Below are positions 33,540 through 46,823 of a stretch of 64,000 bases of DNA, in pieces. The notes under the pieces were generated by a model that made no database searches, was not told the DNA's origin, and saw nothing but the letters and a program-made list of their open reading frames with translations. Source of the DNA: Alisma plantago-aquatica (taxonomy: Eukaryota > Streptophyta > Magnoliopsida > Alismatales > Alismataceae); the NCBI GenBank assembly GCA_963693085.1, contig OY856413.1, positions 105,282,501-105,346,500 on the forward strand. Reading direction: 5' to 3'. A program made the translations under genes and the position numbers. How positions within the stretch are numbered: position 1 is the first letter of the stretch; each line of letters begins with the position of its first letter.

Positions 33540-36500
33540 TAGGGATGCAAGTCGAGATGAACATGTTTATAGTATCCATGTTGAGCCACGTGGAGATGAA
33601 AGGTGATGTGATCATGAGGAAGAAAGGATCCCCAAGCTTGAGCAGCCTGAGATGCTTGTACTTAACCCAACAAGACTAGTTCACCAGGTGTTCCAGTCCT
33701 TATTTAGGTAGATGATGAATTCATTCACCCAATTTTTGGGCACACTTCCACACTAGGAAACAAGAAGGCAGTCCTTAAATGCAGAGTTAGTTGGTTCCAG
33801 CAAAACATTCAAGAAAATGAAGCCAGTAGATTCCATGGAGTACATGATTAGTTTGAACCTGAATATAGATTTGTGGCTTATGGTGCTCAAAAAGATCTTC
33901 TAGCTATTAAACTTACCAAATGAAGACAAGGTGAAGCGTGTTGAGTATATTTTGAAGGGGAATGCTAGCCACTAGTGGGCCATTCAGGAGGAGAAGATGT
34001 AGGGGGAAGTCATCACTTGGGAGGTTATTAGGATGGAGTTCATGAATTTATACTTCCTACCCTCCTACCTAGATGAAAATATCATGAAGTTTGAGTGGGT
34101 TTGATAGAGGAATATGATGGTTAACAACTATGAGGCTAATTTGTGGAGTTTTTGTGGTTCTATTTGCACGTGGAATCGATCAAAGTAGAGATGATTTAGA
34201 TGTTTGAGAAGAGGTTGAGATCAAATTTGGAAAATTCGGTGTCGACCTTGGAGTCATGAGAGAAGTTTTTCACCTTTGTGGAGTTGGTAAGAAGGACATA
34301 AAGGGCAAGGTGAGTGAACATGAAGTCAATTTCAAGAGGAAGTTAGTGCAGCCTTTAGGATATTCTTTGGGATCCCTAAGAAGCCATAGTTTTCTAGGTC
34401 ACTTGATCCATAGTATTGGTAGTTGCTCACCTAGCCAAGGCCATGGAAGAGGTCTACCTCCATATGGGGTGTATCGCTCTGGGTCTATCTTAGTGATAGG
34501 GTCATCTAGGCTGCTTCAACATAGAAGATGTGCTACTATTGTCAACAACATGGGCTTGTAAGAGTACCCTATCCTTTACTAAATAAGGAGATGTATCACT
34601 CATAGGGGAGGTATCAATAGAAAATTAACAACATGGTGGCAACACTGGCAATGGGCATGAACCAACTTCTTAGACAAGGCCTTCTGGATCTACAAGGATA
34701 GGCCCAACCAGGGGCATACCTCAAGCCACAACTCACTTCTACATGGTGACATTGCCTGAGGTTGAGGTCAAACCTCACATTACAGGTCATATGTAATTTT
34801 TACATTTTGATTGGTCTACTTTAGTATATGCTTACGTTCTAATAGATTTGGGTGCAACACTCTCTTTTATCACCCGACAGGTGACTGTATGTTGTAATAT
34901 ACTTAACTATCACTGACCTAGACATATTTCTCTTGACACTTGTCTTCTTAGATACATGGTTGGTGCTGGACTAGCTGAAAATCTGAGTTTATCAGAAGCC
35001 TGGTCTAAAATTCCTGAAAAATTAGCTTTTTATGATTTCATGAGGTGTGTCCCTTCTCTATTCTTGTCTTCTCTCAACATAGCATTCAAGTGGATTTGAT
35101 GCCACTTGAGATTCATACATTTTATGTGATCTTGGAACATTAGAGAAGTATAGAGTGGTGTTGGACTGTAAGTCCAAGGTTATTGATTTCTGAGAGGATT
35201 GTGTCTCTTGGATGTTCCAAGTAGATCGGAAGATTCTTCCTAGTTGTCTGGTGTCTGCTGCAATAATTGAAAAATTGATAAGGAAGGGTTGTGAGGCTTT
35301 CTTATCTCATGTGGTTGATACTAGGGTAGTGAGTCCTAATATCCATGATGCACCTATAGTTAGAGAGTTTGAGGATGACTTTCCTAATAAGTTTGTTGTT
35401 GTTCCACCTCCTTGAAAGATTTATTTTGATATCAATCTTGTTCCTGGTATGCAACCCATAGCACAAGTGCCATATAGAATGACTTTGACAGAGGTGAAGG
35501 AAGTGAAAAATATTTACAGGAATAACTAGAAAAGGGTTTCATCCAACCAAGCACGTCTTTCTGTGATGCACTTGTTCTGTTTGTAAGGAAGAAGGATGGT
35601 TCATTGAGATTATATAGACTATCAGTTGTTAAACTAGATCAGAATAAAGAATAGGTACATGTTTCTAGGGATTGATGGGGATACAATATTTTTTAATATA
35701 GATCTATTATCTCCACATCACCAACTGAGGATTAAGGCTGAAGATATTCCTAAAATAGCTTTCAGATCAATCTACATGAATTAAAAGTTTGTGGCTATAT
35801 CTATTGGATAACCAATGCACCTACAACCTTTATGGACTTGATGAATCGGGTGTTCAAGCAATACCTATACAAGTTTGTAGTCATCTTTATAGATGATATT
35901 TTGAGACTCTCTAAGGTCCATGAGTAGCATGAGCAACACATTTGTATAACATTTGAGATTTTAAGGCAATATTTTTTATCGTTTAATATCTTACACCATT
36001 CTCATTTACAAAGACAAAAGTGATTGCAAACGTGAGGTATAAAAAAAAATTATCAGCACCATTAATACATATTAGCTCTCAAAATCCTTACTGGTAAATG
36101 TGAATTATGGTTGAAAAAATTATCTTTCTTGGGCCATGACATCTCTGGTCAAGGGTTTTGTGTTGTTCTCGAGAAGATGGAGTCATTCATGTCGTGGAGC
36201 ATCCGAAGACACTAATAAAAGTATGAATCTTCGTAGAACAAGAAGGACAACTAGTGGTTAATCAAAGACATCACTACCATTTCCTTATCCCTAACTAGGG
36301 TGACAAGGAAAGATGTGCCGCTCATTTGGACCTACAAACATAATTAGAGCTTCTAGTTGTTAAAGGAGAAGCTAACATCGACGCTAGTCTAGTCTTGCTA
36401 GAATATGGGAAGGTCTATATAGTCTTTTATGTTGCTTCTAAAGAAGGTATGTATGTATCTTGATGCAAAACAAACACATGATATTATTTTCTCCCATGAA

Positions 36501-38365
36501 TTTGAAGGATCATAAGGACAATTACCCAACTCATGATTTGGAGTTGATAGTTATCATGTTGGCATTGGAGTTTTGGAATCCTTATCATTACAAAAAGAAG
36601 TGCCAAATTTTCAATGACAACAATAATATCAAGTATCTCTTATCCAAGGAAGAACTAAAAATGGGACATAACAGGTGGTTGGTGTTGATTAAGGACTATG
36701 GTTGCACCATAAAGTAGCATCCAAGGAAGGCCGATGTAGTAGCATGCACTTTAAGCAGGAGGCCATCTTCATCAACATCAGTAGGAACAACACTACTCTA
36801 CTCAACATCATGTGCACAAAGGGACATTAAAGTGTCTATACACCTGATGAACATATAGATGATGGTCTCCATTCTAGGAGGACTACTAGACTAGATGCAG
36901 ATCAAGCCCACAAAGATATAACAGATCAAATGCATGCTATAGGGTGGTACTAGGTCATAAGATATCATGGTAGGTTTGGGTAGTGACAAAAGTGTGGGTT
37001 TCCATGAGTCAAACAAAGGATTCCTTATATATAATAGTAGAATCGCTAGTATATGATATAGGTGGGTTGAGATAGACTATATTGGAAGAACCACACACAT
37101 CCTTGTATGTGATGCACCCAGGTATCACCAACATGTACCATAACCTCAAGGATCTATATTGTTGGCATGGAATCAAAAGGAATGTGGCAGAGTTTGTACT
37201 CAAATGACCAGTATATCAATAGGTCAAGGGTGATCATCATAGACCTACATGAACCTTGAAAACCCTCCCTATCCCAAAATGGAAGTGGGAACACGTGAAT
37301 ATGGACTTCATTGTTGGTCTAACCTAGTATCTTTAATTTAAACGATTCCATATGGGTAATGGTAGAATAATTAACCAAGGTGGCACTCTTTTTACTAGTC
37401 AAGACCACTATCATGGTTGACAGGTTGGTACAAGTCTACATAGATAATACTTTGTAGATTCACGGAGTACCTTACACAATAATATCTTATAGATGGAGAC
37501 AATTCACTTATAACTTTTGGTACCGTCTTTACACATCTTTGGGTTTGCAGTTAAAGTTTACCATGGCCTTTCATTCACAAATAGATAGTTAGTTGGAGAG
37601 GATAGTACAGACTATAGAGGACTTGTTGAGATCTTATGTGTTGCAGTTCCAAGGAAGTTGTGAGGATCATCTTAGCTTAATATAATTTTCTTACAATAGT
37701 TGTCATCACAAGAGCCTAGATATGGCACCATATGAGGCCCTATATGGGAAATGTTGCATATCACCCTTGTATTACTTTGAAGTTAGAAAATATCAATTGT
37801 TAGGACAAAAGCTTGTACTACAAACAATAGATAAGAACATGATTATTAAGAAATAACTAAATCCAACACATAATAGGAAAATATTGTATGCATATAGTTG
37901 TCATACACCATTGGAATTCCAAGTGGGTTACATGACTTACCTAAGGTGTCACCTTGGAAGGGAGTTTGAAGATTTGGTAGGTGGGAAATATATAAATATA
38001 TTCATGGGACCCTATTCAATTGCTTTGTGGATAGGGAAAGTGGCATATAGGTTGTAGTTACCACCAAAACTCCAAAGATTACATAAAACATTCCATGTGT
38101 CAATGTTTCCATAGTGCCATTCGGAAATGGGTGAGATGATTCAACCAGTGGAGGTACAACTTCATGATGACATATCCTATGTTAAGAGATCCTTGTTGAT
38201 TATGGATAGGAAGACACAAATGCTAAGGAAGAAGGACACAGTGATAGTACAAGTGACTCGACATCATCGTGGTGTCAATGAGGAAACTTGGCAACTTGGT
38301 AACTCCATGAGGAGTTGCATATGAAATTCTCAGCCTTTTTCTCCTAGGATTTCAAGGGAAAAATC
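33540..38365 (+). pseudogene. Tekay-like gag-pol relic with chromodomain
   Basis: Heavily mutated but in order. Gag: MKPVDSM, LPNEDKVKRVEYILKGNAS, then YYCQQHG for the zinc knuckle (about 34530). Protease: VLIDLGATLSF with the catalytic DSGA changed to DLGA (34840). RT: LVPGMQPIAQVPYRMTL (35440), IAFRSIYMN, and VIFIDDIL over 35879-35905. RNase H: DNYPTHDLELIVIMLALEFW and CQIFNDNNNIKYLL (36518-36640). Integrase: MHPGITNMYHNLKDLYCW and WEHVNMDFIVGL (37110-37320). Chromodomain: PVEVQLHDDISY and NEETWQLGNSM (38140-38310). The chromodomain marks the chromovirus branch and is thought to guide integration to heterochromatin. Dozens of lesions make it non-functional. Confidence 0.87.
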
Positions 38366-38383
38366 AATGTAGGATTTTATAGA

Positions 38384-41300
38384 AGTAAGAACTCTAACCT
38401 AGTTTAACCTCTTAATCCTAACTTGCTAACCTTATCACCATTTTAGATGTCTGAGGTAGCATGTGTATATTTATTTAGAGTCTTGTTTGTTGACCCTTAT
38501 AAAAACTACCCTTTGAATAGGGTTTCCTTGAAATTTATACACAGTGTGATGGTTGTATTCTTCCTTCTCTTTCTTAGATTTAGATAGATGCACTTATGTG
38601 ATTTGTACTAACATATATACCTTTCCATTGGATGAGAAGTGATGGAAGCATGCTTGACCTTTTTTTGGTTGGAAACTATTAAGGTCCCTCTACTTGTTTG
38701 TTTATTTATAGCATGCTTTGTCCTTTTTTGGTTGAGAAATGATGAGAGCATCCTACCATTTTGACAGTATTTTTAATAGTTGAAGACTGGGAACAATGTT
38801 TTTCTCTTCCATCAATAGAAAACCAGTGGACAAGGCCAGTCGAGTGACCATTTGTGTTTCTATTGGTTGTCTACTAATAGAATGTCTAAGTGCCTAGGTG
38901 GTGGATTCCCATGGGATGGGAACTGATGGGAGATCTACACCATGGCTAACTGATGGTTTTGTGAGAGCTCCCCTTAGTTGATGCTTGCACATGCCTTATG
39001 GTGGTTTTCATGGTGAAATTTAACTAACGTATTTTACCGATGGGAAGGACCTATGGGTTTTCTAGTTGCATCAATTAATGGATTTATTGGAAACATGTAC
39101 ATATGTAAATGTGATGGAAAGTCAAGGTCTACCTTCCAACAACGTGAAAAACTGACAAAGGTGCAGTTTTGACCAATGACAAGATAGTTTGGACACTTTT
39201 TCTCTCTCTCCTATGGGGCTATATATATCCCTCAGTCTTCGTTCTTGTCTCTCTTGCACATATGAGCAATAAGGTGTTTTTGTAAAGTGAATCACCATTG
39301 GTTGATGAAAAATGATGGGAGTTCTGGTTTCAACAATTCTTGCTTTCAAGGGAATCAACCTTCATTCTTTTTTTTTTAATATGAGGCAAGCCAATTGGTG
39401 GCTTTTGAACTCTGATTGGGGTAAGTAGTACATTTATCAATACATTTTCTGGGTGATCATAAGCTCTTGTGTTTCTTGGACATTTTATAGGTGGTTTCTC
39501 TATAGGTATTTGACCAAAGAGTTTAACATCTTGCTTCCACCTTCTTTCTCACCTATTTCACTGCTCTTAATTTATACTGGTGATGTTTGAGAAGTTGAAG
39601 GAGAGGAACTCAAACCTTAGAAGATTTTTGTTTAATGTCGGTGTTTGTCATGAAGATATTGTCTTCATGATAGTTGATCATGCACAAACCTATTTTCTAC
39701 CCTATCATGCGAGTGATATAACATCTTCTTCGTTTATTACCTTCCTTGTGCTTGCATGTATTAGTTCTTCATATTATATGGCTTTAAACTACTTAAAGTG
39801 GTTGTTTCAAGTACTTAGGCCTAAGCGATGAGTTTATGTACTTGCAAGTGGAGGTTACTTACCACATGTACCTTTTTGGGGAATATATAATGATAGTTAA
39901 TTTTCCTTGGGAATGCACATGAATTTGGATGATATGAGAAGCTCAAGGTTTGGTAGCTAGTGTTGAAATATGACATTCAAGTTTAAAAGATGTTATATTT
40001 TTGATGTTTATTATTATTATATGTTTATTATGTATGTTTGAGCCATTTTATTAGTGCCAGATGCTAGAATATGAAAGGACGACTCCTTTAAAGGAAAAAG
40101 ATGGTTTACACATGTTCTCCTTCTAAGGTGTGACAATTGATGGTCTTCAAAAATCGATTGTCCTGCTACATGAGGTGTTAGGTCATGTTGTTCGAACATT
40201 TCACATATTCAAGAGTTATTTGTTACTTTATTCCTTGTATGTCCTCTAGTAGGCCATTTGTGCCTTGTTTGATATATGTTCTTTGATACTTTATTCCTTG
40301 TATGTCTATGAATAGGCCAATTGTGCCTTGGTAGACGTAATCATAAAACAATGAACCTAACTATCAAGAGAAATTTAATGTATATTCCTGAGTCCCTAGA
40401 ATCAAAATGTCCATCGAAATTTAACATTATCATAAGACAAAAAAAATCTAAATATCAATAATGAGTAAATCTAATGCAGTCTTAGACTACAACTAGATGC
40501 TCAGAGCCAAATATTAGTGAATATATGAGGATGCTCAAGCGTGTATATTTTATTGTATCTAATAGTTTTTTTGGGTGGATTTGTGAGTACTAAGGTATTT
40601 GTAGAGGGTGGTTATCTGAGGCTGTATAGTGTTGTGACTTGTTTGCCCAAGGTGGGCCTATTTTGGTGGATCGTCTTTGAAGTGTATTTCTACAGTGAGC
40701 TAGCTAGTGAGTTTCCTTCTTTTTGATACCTCACTTTGACCCGAGGTTTTAAGGAGATGTCCAGAGAATCCATGTATCCTTGGATCTCATATGGATTGTT
40801 GAGAGGACCTAATAATATATGTTTATCTATTTAGGTGGTACATCCACGTAGCCTGGGGCACTAAAAGATACAACTACCATGTACATAAATGTTTAGGTGT
40901 TATTGATGCCAAAACACGCTTCAGCCTCAAATGTTTTAATCATTAGTATACCATATATCTTTGATGTCTGACCAATCGTGCAAGCAGTGGGACACTAGGA
41001 AAGATCGATAACAATATATGTACCTTGTGGTTTTATCTACCTTATTTATCATATTATTCCTAGCATTTAATAAAAATTTTAGATGTTATATCATATTACT
41101 AGGTCTTGGGGTCTCACCAATATGGTTCTCTAAACTTTTAATGAGAGAAGCTTCCTAGATATGTCAAAGAATATAAACAAGGAGGGGATTGCCATAATAT
41201 CAGGATGTGGGTGATGATTGTGTGAAGGGATCTCAGAGGTAGGTGACATTTGTCTGCCCTCCTCCAGAGACAAATCATACAAGGAAATAATCATAGTAGG

Positions 41301-41456
41301 CCATGTACTCTTTTTTTTAACCCCAGAGGCCATGTACTCTGAGGTCCTAGCATAGGAAGTTTTTTTGTATGATTTGTCCACCTTGGATCATGTATATACA
41401 TGCAAGGACTCTAGAGACATATTTATAAATGTTGTAGCATTTTGCATGCATGCTCT
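38384..41456 (+). repeat. Tekay-like 3' LTR, first part
   Basis: It begins AGTAAGAACTCTAACC, a decayed form of the TGTAACACCCCTGACC start, and matches the 5' LTR along its length until the Sirevirus insertion. No gene seen. Confidence 0.82.
41452..41456. repeat. Sirevirus target-site duplication, left copy (GCTCT)
   Basis: GCTCT abuts the LTR and is repeated exactly at 50006-50010. Confidence 0.95.
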
Positions 41457-42880
41457 TGAAAAACACTAGAGGGGGGGGTGAATAGAGTTTTAAAATAATT
41501 TTAACAATTTATTTAACTCAAACAACCACAATTGAAAATTGGAAGAAGGAGACAAGTGTTTAGAGTGGTTCCAACTTTAGCAAATACTAAAGTTGTCAGT
41601 CCACTACCCGGTTGCTTACCCAACCGGGATTTTGAAAGTATTTATTTTATTACCTTCTCAAGGATTTATACAAAATACAATACTTTCCTTTACACCCTTT
41701 GAACAGCCTTCACTTGAAGTAGGTGCACCAACTTTGAGGTAGCCTTCTTGAAGTAACTCCAAGCTCCCCCTTGAAGTAGCCTTCCTCTCTAGAAGTAACC
41801 TCCCGTTGCACCAGCCTTCTGAAGTAGCTCAAAGTCACCTTCTTCACCAAGAAGATCTCCACCCTATCCAATCAGCAGCCTGCAACCTAGGAGTAGCAAG
41901 GAGAGTACAAACGGTAATAGAGAACAAGAAAGGAAAAAGGAAATTACAACTTATCCTTTGTAGCCCAAGGCTTGATTTGCCTAGATCAAGCGTATAGATC
42001 TCCTAACCAAGTGTATGGACTTGTGATTGCAGTGGGTAGGAGATACTAGCCTATAGGACACGAATTTTGAGCTAAGGAAGGAAATGGCCAATTGTAACAA
42101 TGCTCAAATTGCTCACAAACAGATTGCTCAAAGTATGCTCAAGGATTTCTCAAGTGTAACAAGTGTGTTTGAGTGTCCTATGGCTTGTCCTATTTATAGG
42201 AATGGCCTAAGGATGCTTAAGGACGTTCTAGATAACTTCTAGGGGTTTCTAAGTGCTTAACTAGCCGTTAGGTACAAGTTTGTTGCTTTAACAACAACTA
42301 ATTAATTAATTCTGCAGTTGTTGTCAGAGACCATCTCGGTCGAGGAATGGTCGACCGAGACACCTACTCGGTCGAACTTTTGTCGACCGACAGGCTCTCT
42401 GGAACAAGTGATTTGCAACGTCTATCTCCAACTGCCAACTACCTTGTCAGTTGTGTCTAACGGCTACTTTGGATCTTTCTCGGTCGAGAAGATTGTCGAC
42501 CGAGAGTGTCTCGGTCGAGGAGTTTGTCGACCGAGATTGATCCTGTTTCAATGTTTCAATTTAGGCACTAATTATATGTATGAGTGTGCATATGTGATCC
42601 TATTTGAAGGGGATGACCTATCTAAATGTGGTGTTTAGCTAGGGAGAATCTAACGCTTGATTTACATGAAATCTAAGTACTTGTACATTATATATTTGTA
42701 CAAGTTTTTACAAGGCGATTACATTTCATGAAAATACAAACATATAAGCATATGGATTTCCCTAATTGCTTTTGTCATCCACCTTGTTCCTGCACACTCA
42801 AGTAGCTCGTTAGATCAATAAGAATGAAATGTTTGTCATAATCAAAACAAAGGGATTTATAGATGTCCATTTAGCCAACA
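41457..42880 (-). repeat. Sirevirus 3' LTR
   Basis: On the minus strand it starts TGTTGGCTAAATGGAC at 42880, right after the purine tract, and ends GTGTTTTTCA at 41457. It contains four palindromes (42334-42536) and a TATA box (TATAAATA, 42191-42198). Confidence 0.96.
42334..42536 (-). repeat. Four CG-rich palindromes in the Sirevirus 3' LTR
   Basis: Four inverted repeats have arms CTCGGTCGA and TCGACCGAG (the last base varies) around 7-base loops, at 42334-42360, 42366-42390, 42479-42506 and 42510-42536. The loop sequences differ while the arms are conserved. Confidence 0.93.
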
Positions 42881-43280
42881 ATCTCCCCCTTTTTGAAGAT
42901 GACAAACATTTCCAAAATTATAAATAAAGGAAATATAAACCATATGAGTTTCATACCTTTAGATTACCTTTTGTAGCTTTTCCTCTTGTTTATAAAATGT
43001 GTGCTTATTATTCCCCTTGAATTATGGAACATGAAATCCAATTCACTAGGGAATATAGCAACTTTCAATGTAAAGCCAAGAGTTTATTTATGAAACTCAT
43101 TGATTGAGTGTTTCCTAATTACTAAGTTTTAGTTTTATATTTATTTCTCCCCCTTTGTCATTTCAAAAAGATATCCGTTAGAAATAAAAACTCCCCCTTA
43201 ATTAGATGTCCCATCAAATCTAATGAAACAGATGCCCATTTAAGAGCCAAAATATCATGATGCAAGTAAGAGTTTTTTGT
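42881..43280 (-). other. Sirevirus 3' noncoding region with three polypurine tracts
   Basis: Read on the minus strand, purine tracts lie at 42881-42896 (CAAAAAGGGGGAGAT, beside the LTR), about 43147-43158 (AAAGGGGGAGAAA) and about 43189-43199 (TAAGGGGGAGTT). Only the first can prime the plus strand at the LTR edge; the others are the extra tracts typical of Sireviruses. No extra ORF is present here, unlike copia A. Confidence 0.82.
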
Positions 43281-45062
43281 TTAAGTAGCACAAATATCAA
43301 AGAAAACATCTTCCAAAGGAGTGATAAGCAGTTGCTTCCTAATTTTGTTAAATTGATCTAGTGGAAGCGGTTTTGTAAAAATATCAGCCAATTGATCTTC
43401 TGTATCAACATGATGAAGGGAAACATGATTCTTGGAGATATGATCCCTTAAGAAGTGATGACGGATTTCAATATGTTTAGCTCGGCTGTGTAAAATAGGA
43501 TTGTGTGCTAAGTTTATAGCGCTCGTGTTGTCACAAAAAATAGGCGTAGATGAAAGAGTAAAACCATAATCGTTTAATACTTGTTGCATATAAAGCACTT
43601 GAGCACAACAAGACTCGGCTGCCATATATTCAGCTTCAGTTGTAGATAGGGCAACCGTATTTTGTTTCTTGCTAAACCAAGATACTAAAGCTCTTCCTAA
43701 CAAGAAACAGCCACCACTAGTACTCTTGCGATCAAGGTGACAACCAACATAATCTGCATCAGTATAAGCTTTAAAATCCAAGGATTGTCCTTTTGGATAC
43801 CATAAACCAAAACAAGTAGTGTCGGCTAGGTAACGAAGAATTCGTTTAACTGCTAGAAAATGAGAGTGCATAGGTTGTGATTGAAATCGAGCACAAAGAC
43901 CAACGGAAAACATAATGTCCGGTCTAGAAGCAGTTAAGTAAAGCAAACTACCAATCATGTCTCTATATAAGCAATCATCAATAGGTTCCCCATTTTCATC
44001 CTTATCAATTTTAATAGAAGTAGCCATAGGAGTAGTAGCATGTTTGCACTGATCCATCCCGAAACGCTTTAAGAGTTCCTTAGTATATTTTTCTTGGCTT
44101 ATGAATATTCCGGCAGGTGTTTGCTTAATTTGAAAACCAAGAAAGAAAGTTAGTTCACCCTTCAGGCTCATTTCAAATTCTTTTTGCATAATGTCACTGA
44201 ATTGTGTGCACAATGAATCATTAGAAGCTCCAAAAATAATGTCATCAACATATATTTGCACAACTAGGAAATCATATGTATATGTTTTGAAAAATAAAGT
44301 AGAATCTGAATTTCCAATAGAAAAATTATTATCAAAGAGATATGTCTTGAGCCTTTCATACCAATTCCTAGGTGCTTGTTTTAAACCATAAAGTGCTTTC
44401 TTAAGTTTATAAACATAGTCACCTTTTTCCGGTATTTCAAAACCAGGTGGTTGGGAAACATATACTTCTTCTTGAATAATGCCATTTAGAAATGCACTTT
44501 TTACATCCATTTGGTAGAGTTTGATGTTTTTATGTGCAGCAATAGCTAGTAACATTCTAATAGCTTCAAGTCTAGCTACCGGTGCATATGTTTCATCAAA
44601 ATCTATTCCTTCTTGTTGATTATATCCTTGTGCTACTAACCGAGCTTTATTCCTTATTACTTCTCCTGCCTCATTTAGCTTATTCCTAAAAACCCATTTA
44701 GTTCCTATGATGGTTTTATCTTGTGGTTTAGGAACTAAATCCCATACATCATTTTTAGTGAATTGATTCAATTCTTCTTGCATGGCTATTATCCAATAAT
44801 CATCTTTAAGAGCTTCAGATATCTTTTTAGGTTCAATGATAGAAACAAAAGCCATGTTTGCAACATCTTTGAAGGAAGACCGAGTTTTGACTTTATCATT
44901 AGGATTTCCAATAATAAGTTCTTGAGGATGATCCTTAATAAGCCTAGGTGTAGGTTGTGGTTCAGCTTGGTGATTATTTCTAGTAACTTTCTCACTATCA
45001 TTTGGTAGGTGTAGGTTGTGGTTCAGCTTGGTGATTATTTCTAGTAACTTTCTCACTATCAT
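43281..45062 (-). pseudogene. Sirevirus pol, 3' part: reverse transcriptase and RNase H
   Basis: A 593-codon frame. RT shows [30 protein letters not shown] (D186) and YVDD at residues 271-274. RNase H has YTDADY (D436), TTEAEY, FCDNTSA (D512) and [11 protein letters not shown] (D561), so its acidic set looks complete. The frame is uninterrupted to its natural stop. Its first 40 or so codons come from a 61-bp tandem duplication (44945-45066) that shifts it one base relative to the protease-integrase frame upstream. Without that duplication the two would be one polyprotein. Residues look functional, but the copy is split. Confidence 0.93.
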
Positions 45063-45066
45063 TTGG
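44945..45066. repeat. 61-bp tandem duplication inside Sirevirus pol
   Basis: 44945-45005 and 45006-45066 are two identical copies beginning TAGGTGTAGGTTGTGGTTCA. Because 61 is not a multiple of 3 it causes the frameshift between the 478-codon and 593-codon frames. The copies show no difference by eye, so it is very recent, or an assembly artefact. Confidence 0.95.
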
Positions 45067-46434
45067 TATGTTTAAATTTTCGAATTGATTAGTGAGATTT
45101 ATGATTTCTAGATTTTCAGATTTGGTCTCTTCATGAAAAGAAACATGAATAGATTCCTCAACGTTTCTAGAGATAGTGTTATATACTCTAAAAGCTTTGC
45201 TAGAAGTGGAATATCCCAAAAAGAATGCTTTGTGTGATTTAGAGTCAAACTTATCTCTATCATCTTTGGTATTTAAAACATAGCATGTGGAGCCAAAAGT
45301 ATGAAAATAGTCAACTCTAGGTTTCTTAGAATGTATTATTTCATATGGAGTTTTCTTTAAATGAGAGTGAACAGTTACTCTATTTAACACATAGCATGTA
45401 GTGTTTACAGCTTCAACCCAAAAGGTTTTGGGTGTGTTGTGTTCGAGCATCATAGTTCTAGCCATTTCTTGTAGTGATCGATTTTTCTTTTCAACTATAC
45501 CATTTTGTTGTGGGGTGCGTGGAGCAGAAAAATTATGAGTGTACCCTTGAGATGTACAAAATTCTTCAAATGTATGATTTTCAAATTCTCCACTATGATC
45601 ACTTCTAATGGTACATATTTTGCTTTGTAATAGATTTTCAATCTTGGAACAAAATTGTATAAAAACATGAATAGTATCATCTTTAGTTGCAATAAAGTGT
45701 ACCCATGTGTATCTACTATAATCATCAACAATAACAAAACAGTATCTTTTACCACCAATAGATTGTGTCCTCATGGGTCCAAATAAATCCATATGAATTA
45801 ATTCTAAGGACCTACTGGTGCTAAGTACATGTTTTGGTTTAAAAGAGGTTTTGGTTTTCTTTCCCATTGTGCATGGTTCACAGTTTTCAACTTGATCAAA
45901 AGATAAAGTAGGCAATCCACGAACAAGATCATATTTCACTAACTTTTTAATAACATGTGAACTAGCATGTCCTAGCTTTTTATGCCATAGTTGTAAGGTA
46001 TTTTCATTTGCAAGCAAGCATTTTCCCACTACTGATTTCATAGAGTTAGGTTTAAGGATATAAAGATTTCCAACTCTATTTCCTTCATAAACAACATTTG
46101 TAGTGTTTTCTATCAATAACTTGCAGCAAGTTTTGTTAAATAACACATCATAACCACTATCACATAATTGACTAACACTTATCAAATTATGGTGCAAACC
46201 ATCAACGAGTAGAACATTCTTTATTTCGAGGTTTGTACCAACATTACCTATTCCAACGATTTTGCCCTTACCATTGTCTCCAAAGGTGACCGTTCCACTT
46301 TTCTTTTCTTCAAAGGTTTGAAATGCATCCTTGTTCCCAGTCATATGTTTGGAACATCCACTGTCAACCACCCATTCCTGCATTAAAATGTAGATTTTGG
46401 TACCCATGTGATGGTCCGATATGGTTAGAATCAT
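44998..46434 (-). pseudogene. Sirevirus pol, 5' part: protease and integrase
   Basis: A 478-codon frame. Protease has WVVDSGCSKHM with catalytic D24. The GAG-pre-integrase zinc motif is H151, H156, C185 and C188 (LWHKKLGHAS, CEPC). The integrase D-D-E set is D216 (MDLFGP), D279 (RSDHSGEF) and E315 (NGIVEKKN), with 35 residues between the last two, as in retroviral-type integrases. The frame ends shortly after the duplication. It starts in a different frame from gag. The ATG at 46434 precedes protease by only 20 residues, so how pol is expressed from the gag RNA is unclear. Confidence 0.92.
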
Positions 46435-46823
46435 TTAAGTACAGATTTGTATAAGAGTTCTGAATCAGAAATCCAGTCGGTCGACAATTGTTCGACCGAC
46501 ATCTGTCTCGGTCGACTAATTGTTGATCGAGAAGATTACTGTATTACAAACAAAGAAACATAGAAATTTAGCTCGGTTGACCAATTTTCGACCGAAATAA
46601 TTGCTGTAAATTTTGATATGTTACAGACATCCGGTCGGTCGACAATACTTCGACCGATTAATGGTTCGGTCGAAAATACTTCGACCGACTAAGTTTCTAT
46701 TTTAGTACAACAGTGCAGAAGATTAACAATATGCATGAAATCTTTTGTTTAGTTGATATAAGATAGTATAAATAGCAAGATGGAGCGTTTGGCCATATCT
46801 CAACTAAATTCCTTTTGACTCTA
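46435..46823 (-). other. Sirevirus gag-pol spacer carrying palindromes
   Basis: A 389-bp gap between the last gag stop and the pol ATG. No open frame spans it. 46476-46688 holds a second palindrome array, listed separately. Confidence 0.8.
46476..46688 (-). repeat. Five CG-rich palindromes between Sirevirus gag and pol
   Basis: Inverted repeats with CGGTCGA and TCGACCG arms and 6-8-base loops occur at about 46476-46500, 46506-46532, 46571-46596, 46633-46656 and 46664-46688. Two have one-base arm changes (CTCGGTTGA, TTGATCGAG). Arm and loop sizes match the LTR set. Confidence 0.9.

Noticed and set aside
42318..42638. 106-codon ORF overlapping the Sirevirus LTR palindromes (again at 49443-49763)
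   Set aside because: Runs opposite to the element's transcription through the palindrome array and repeats only because it is in both LTRs.
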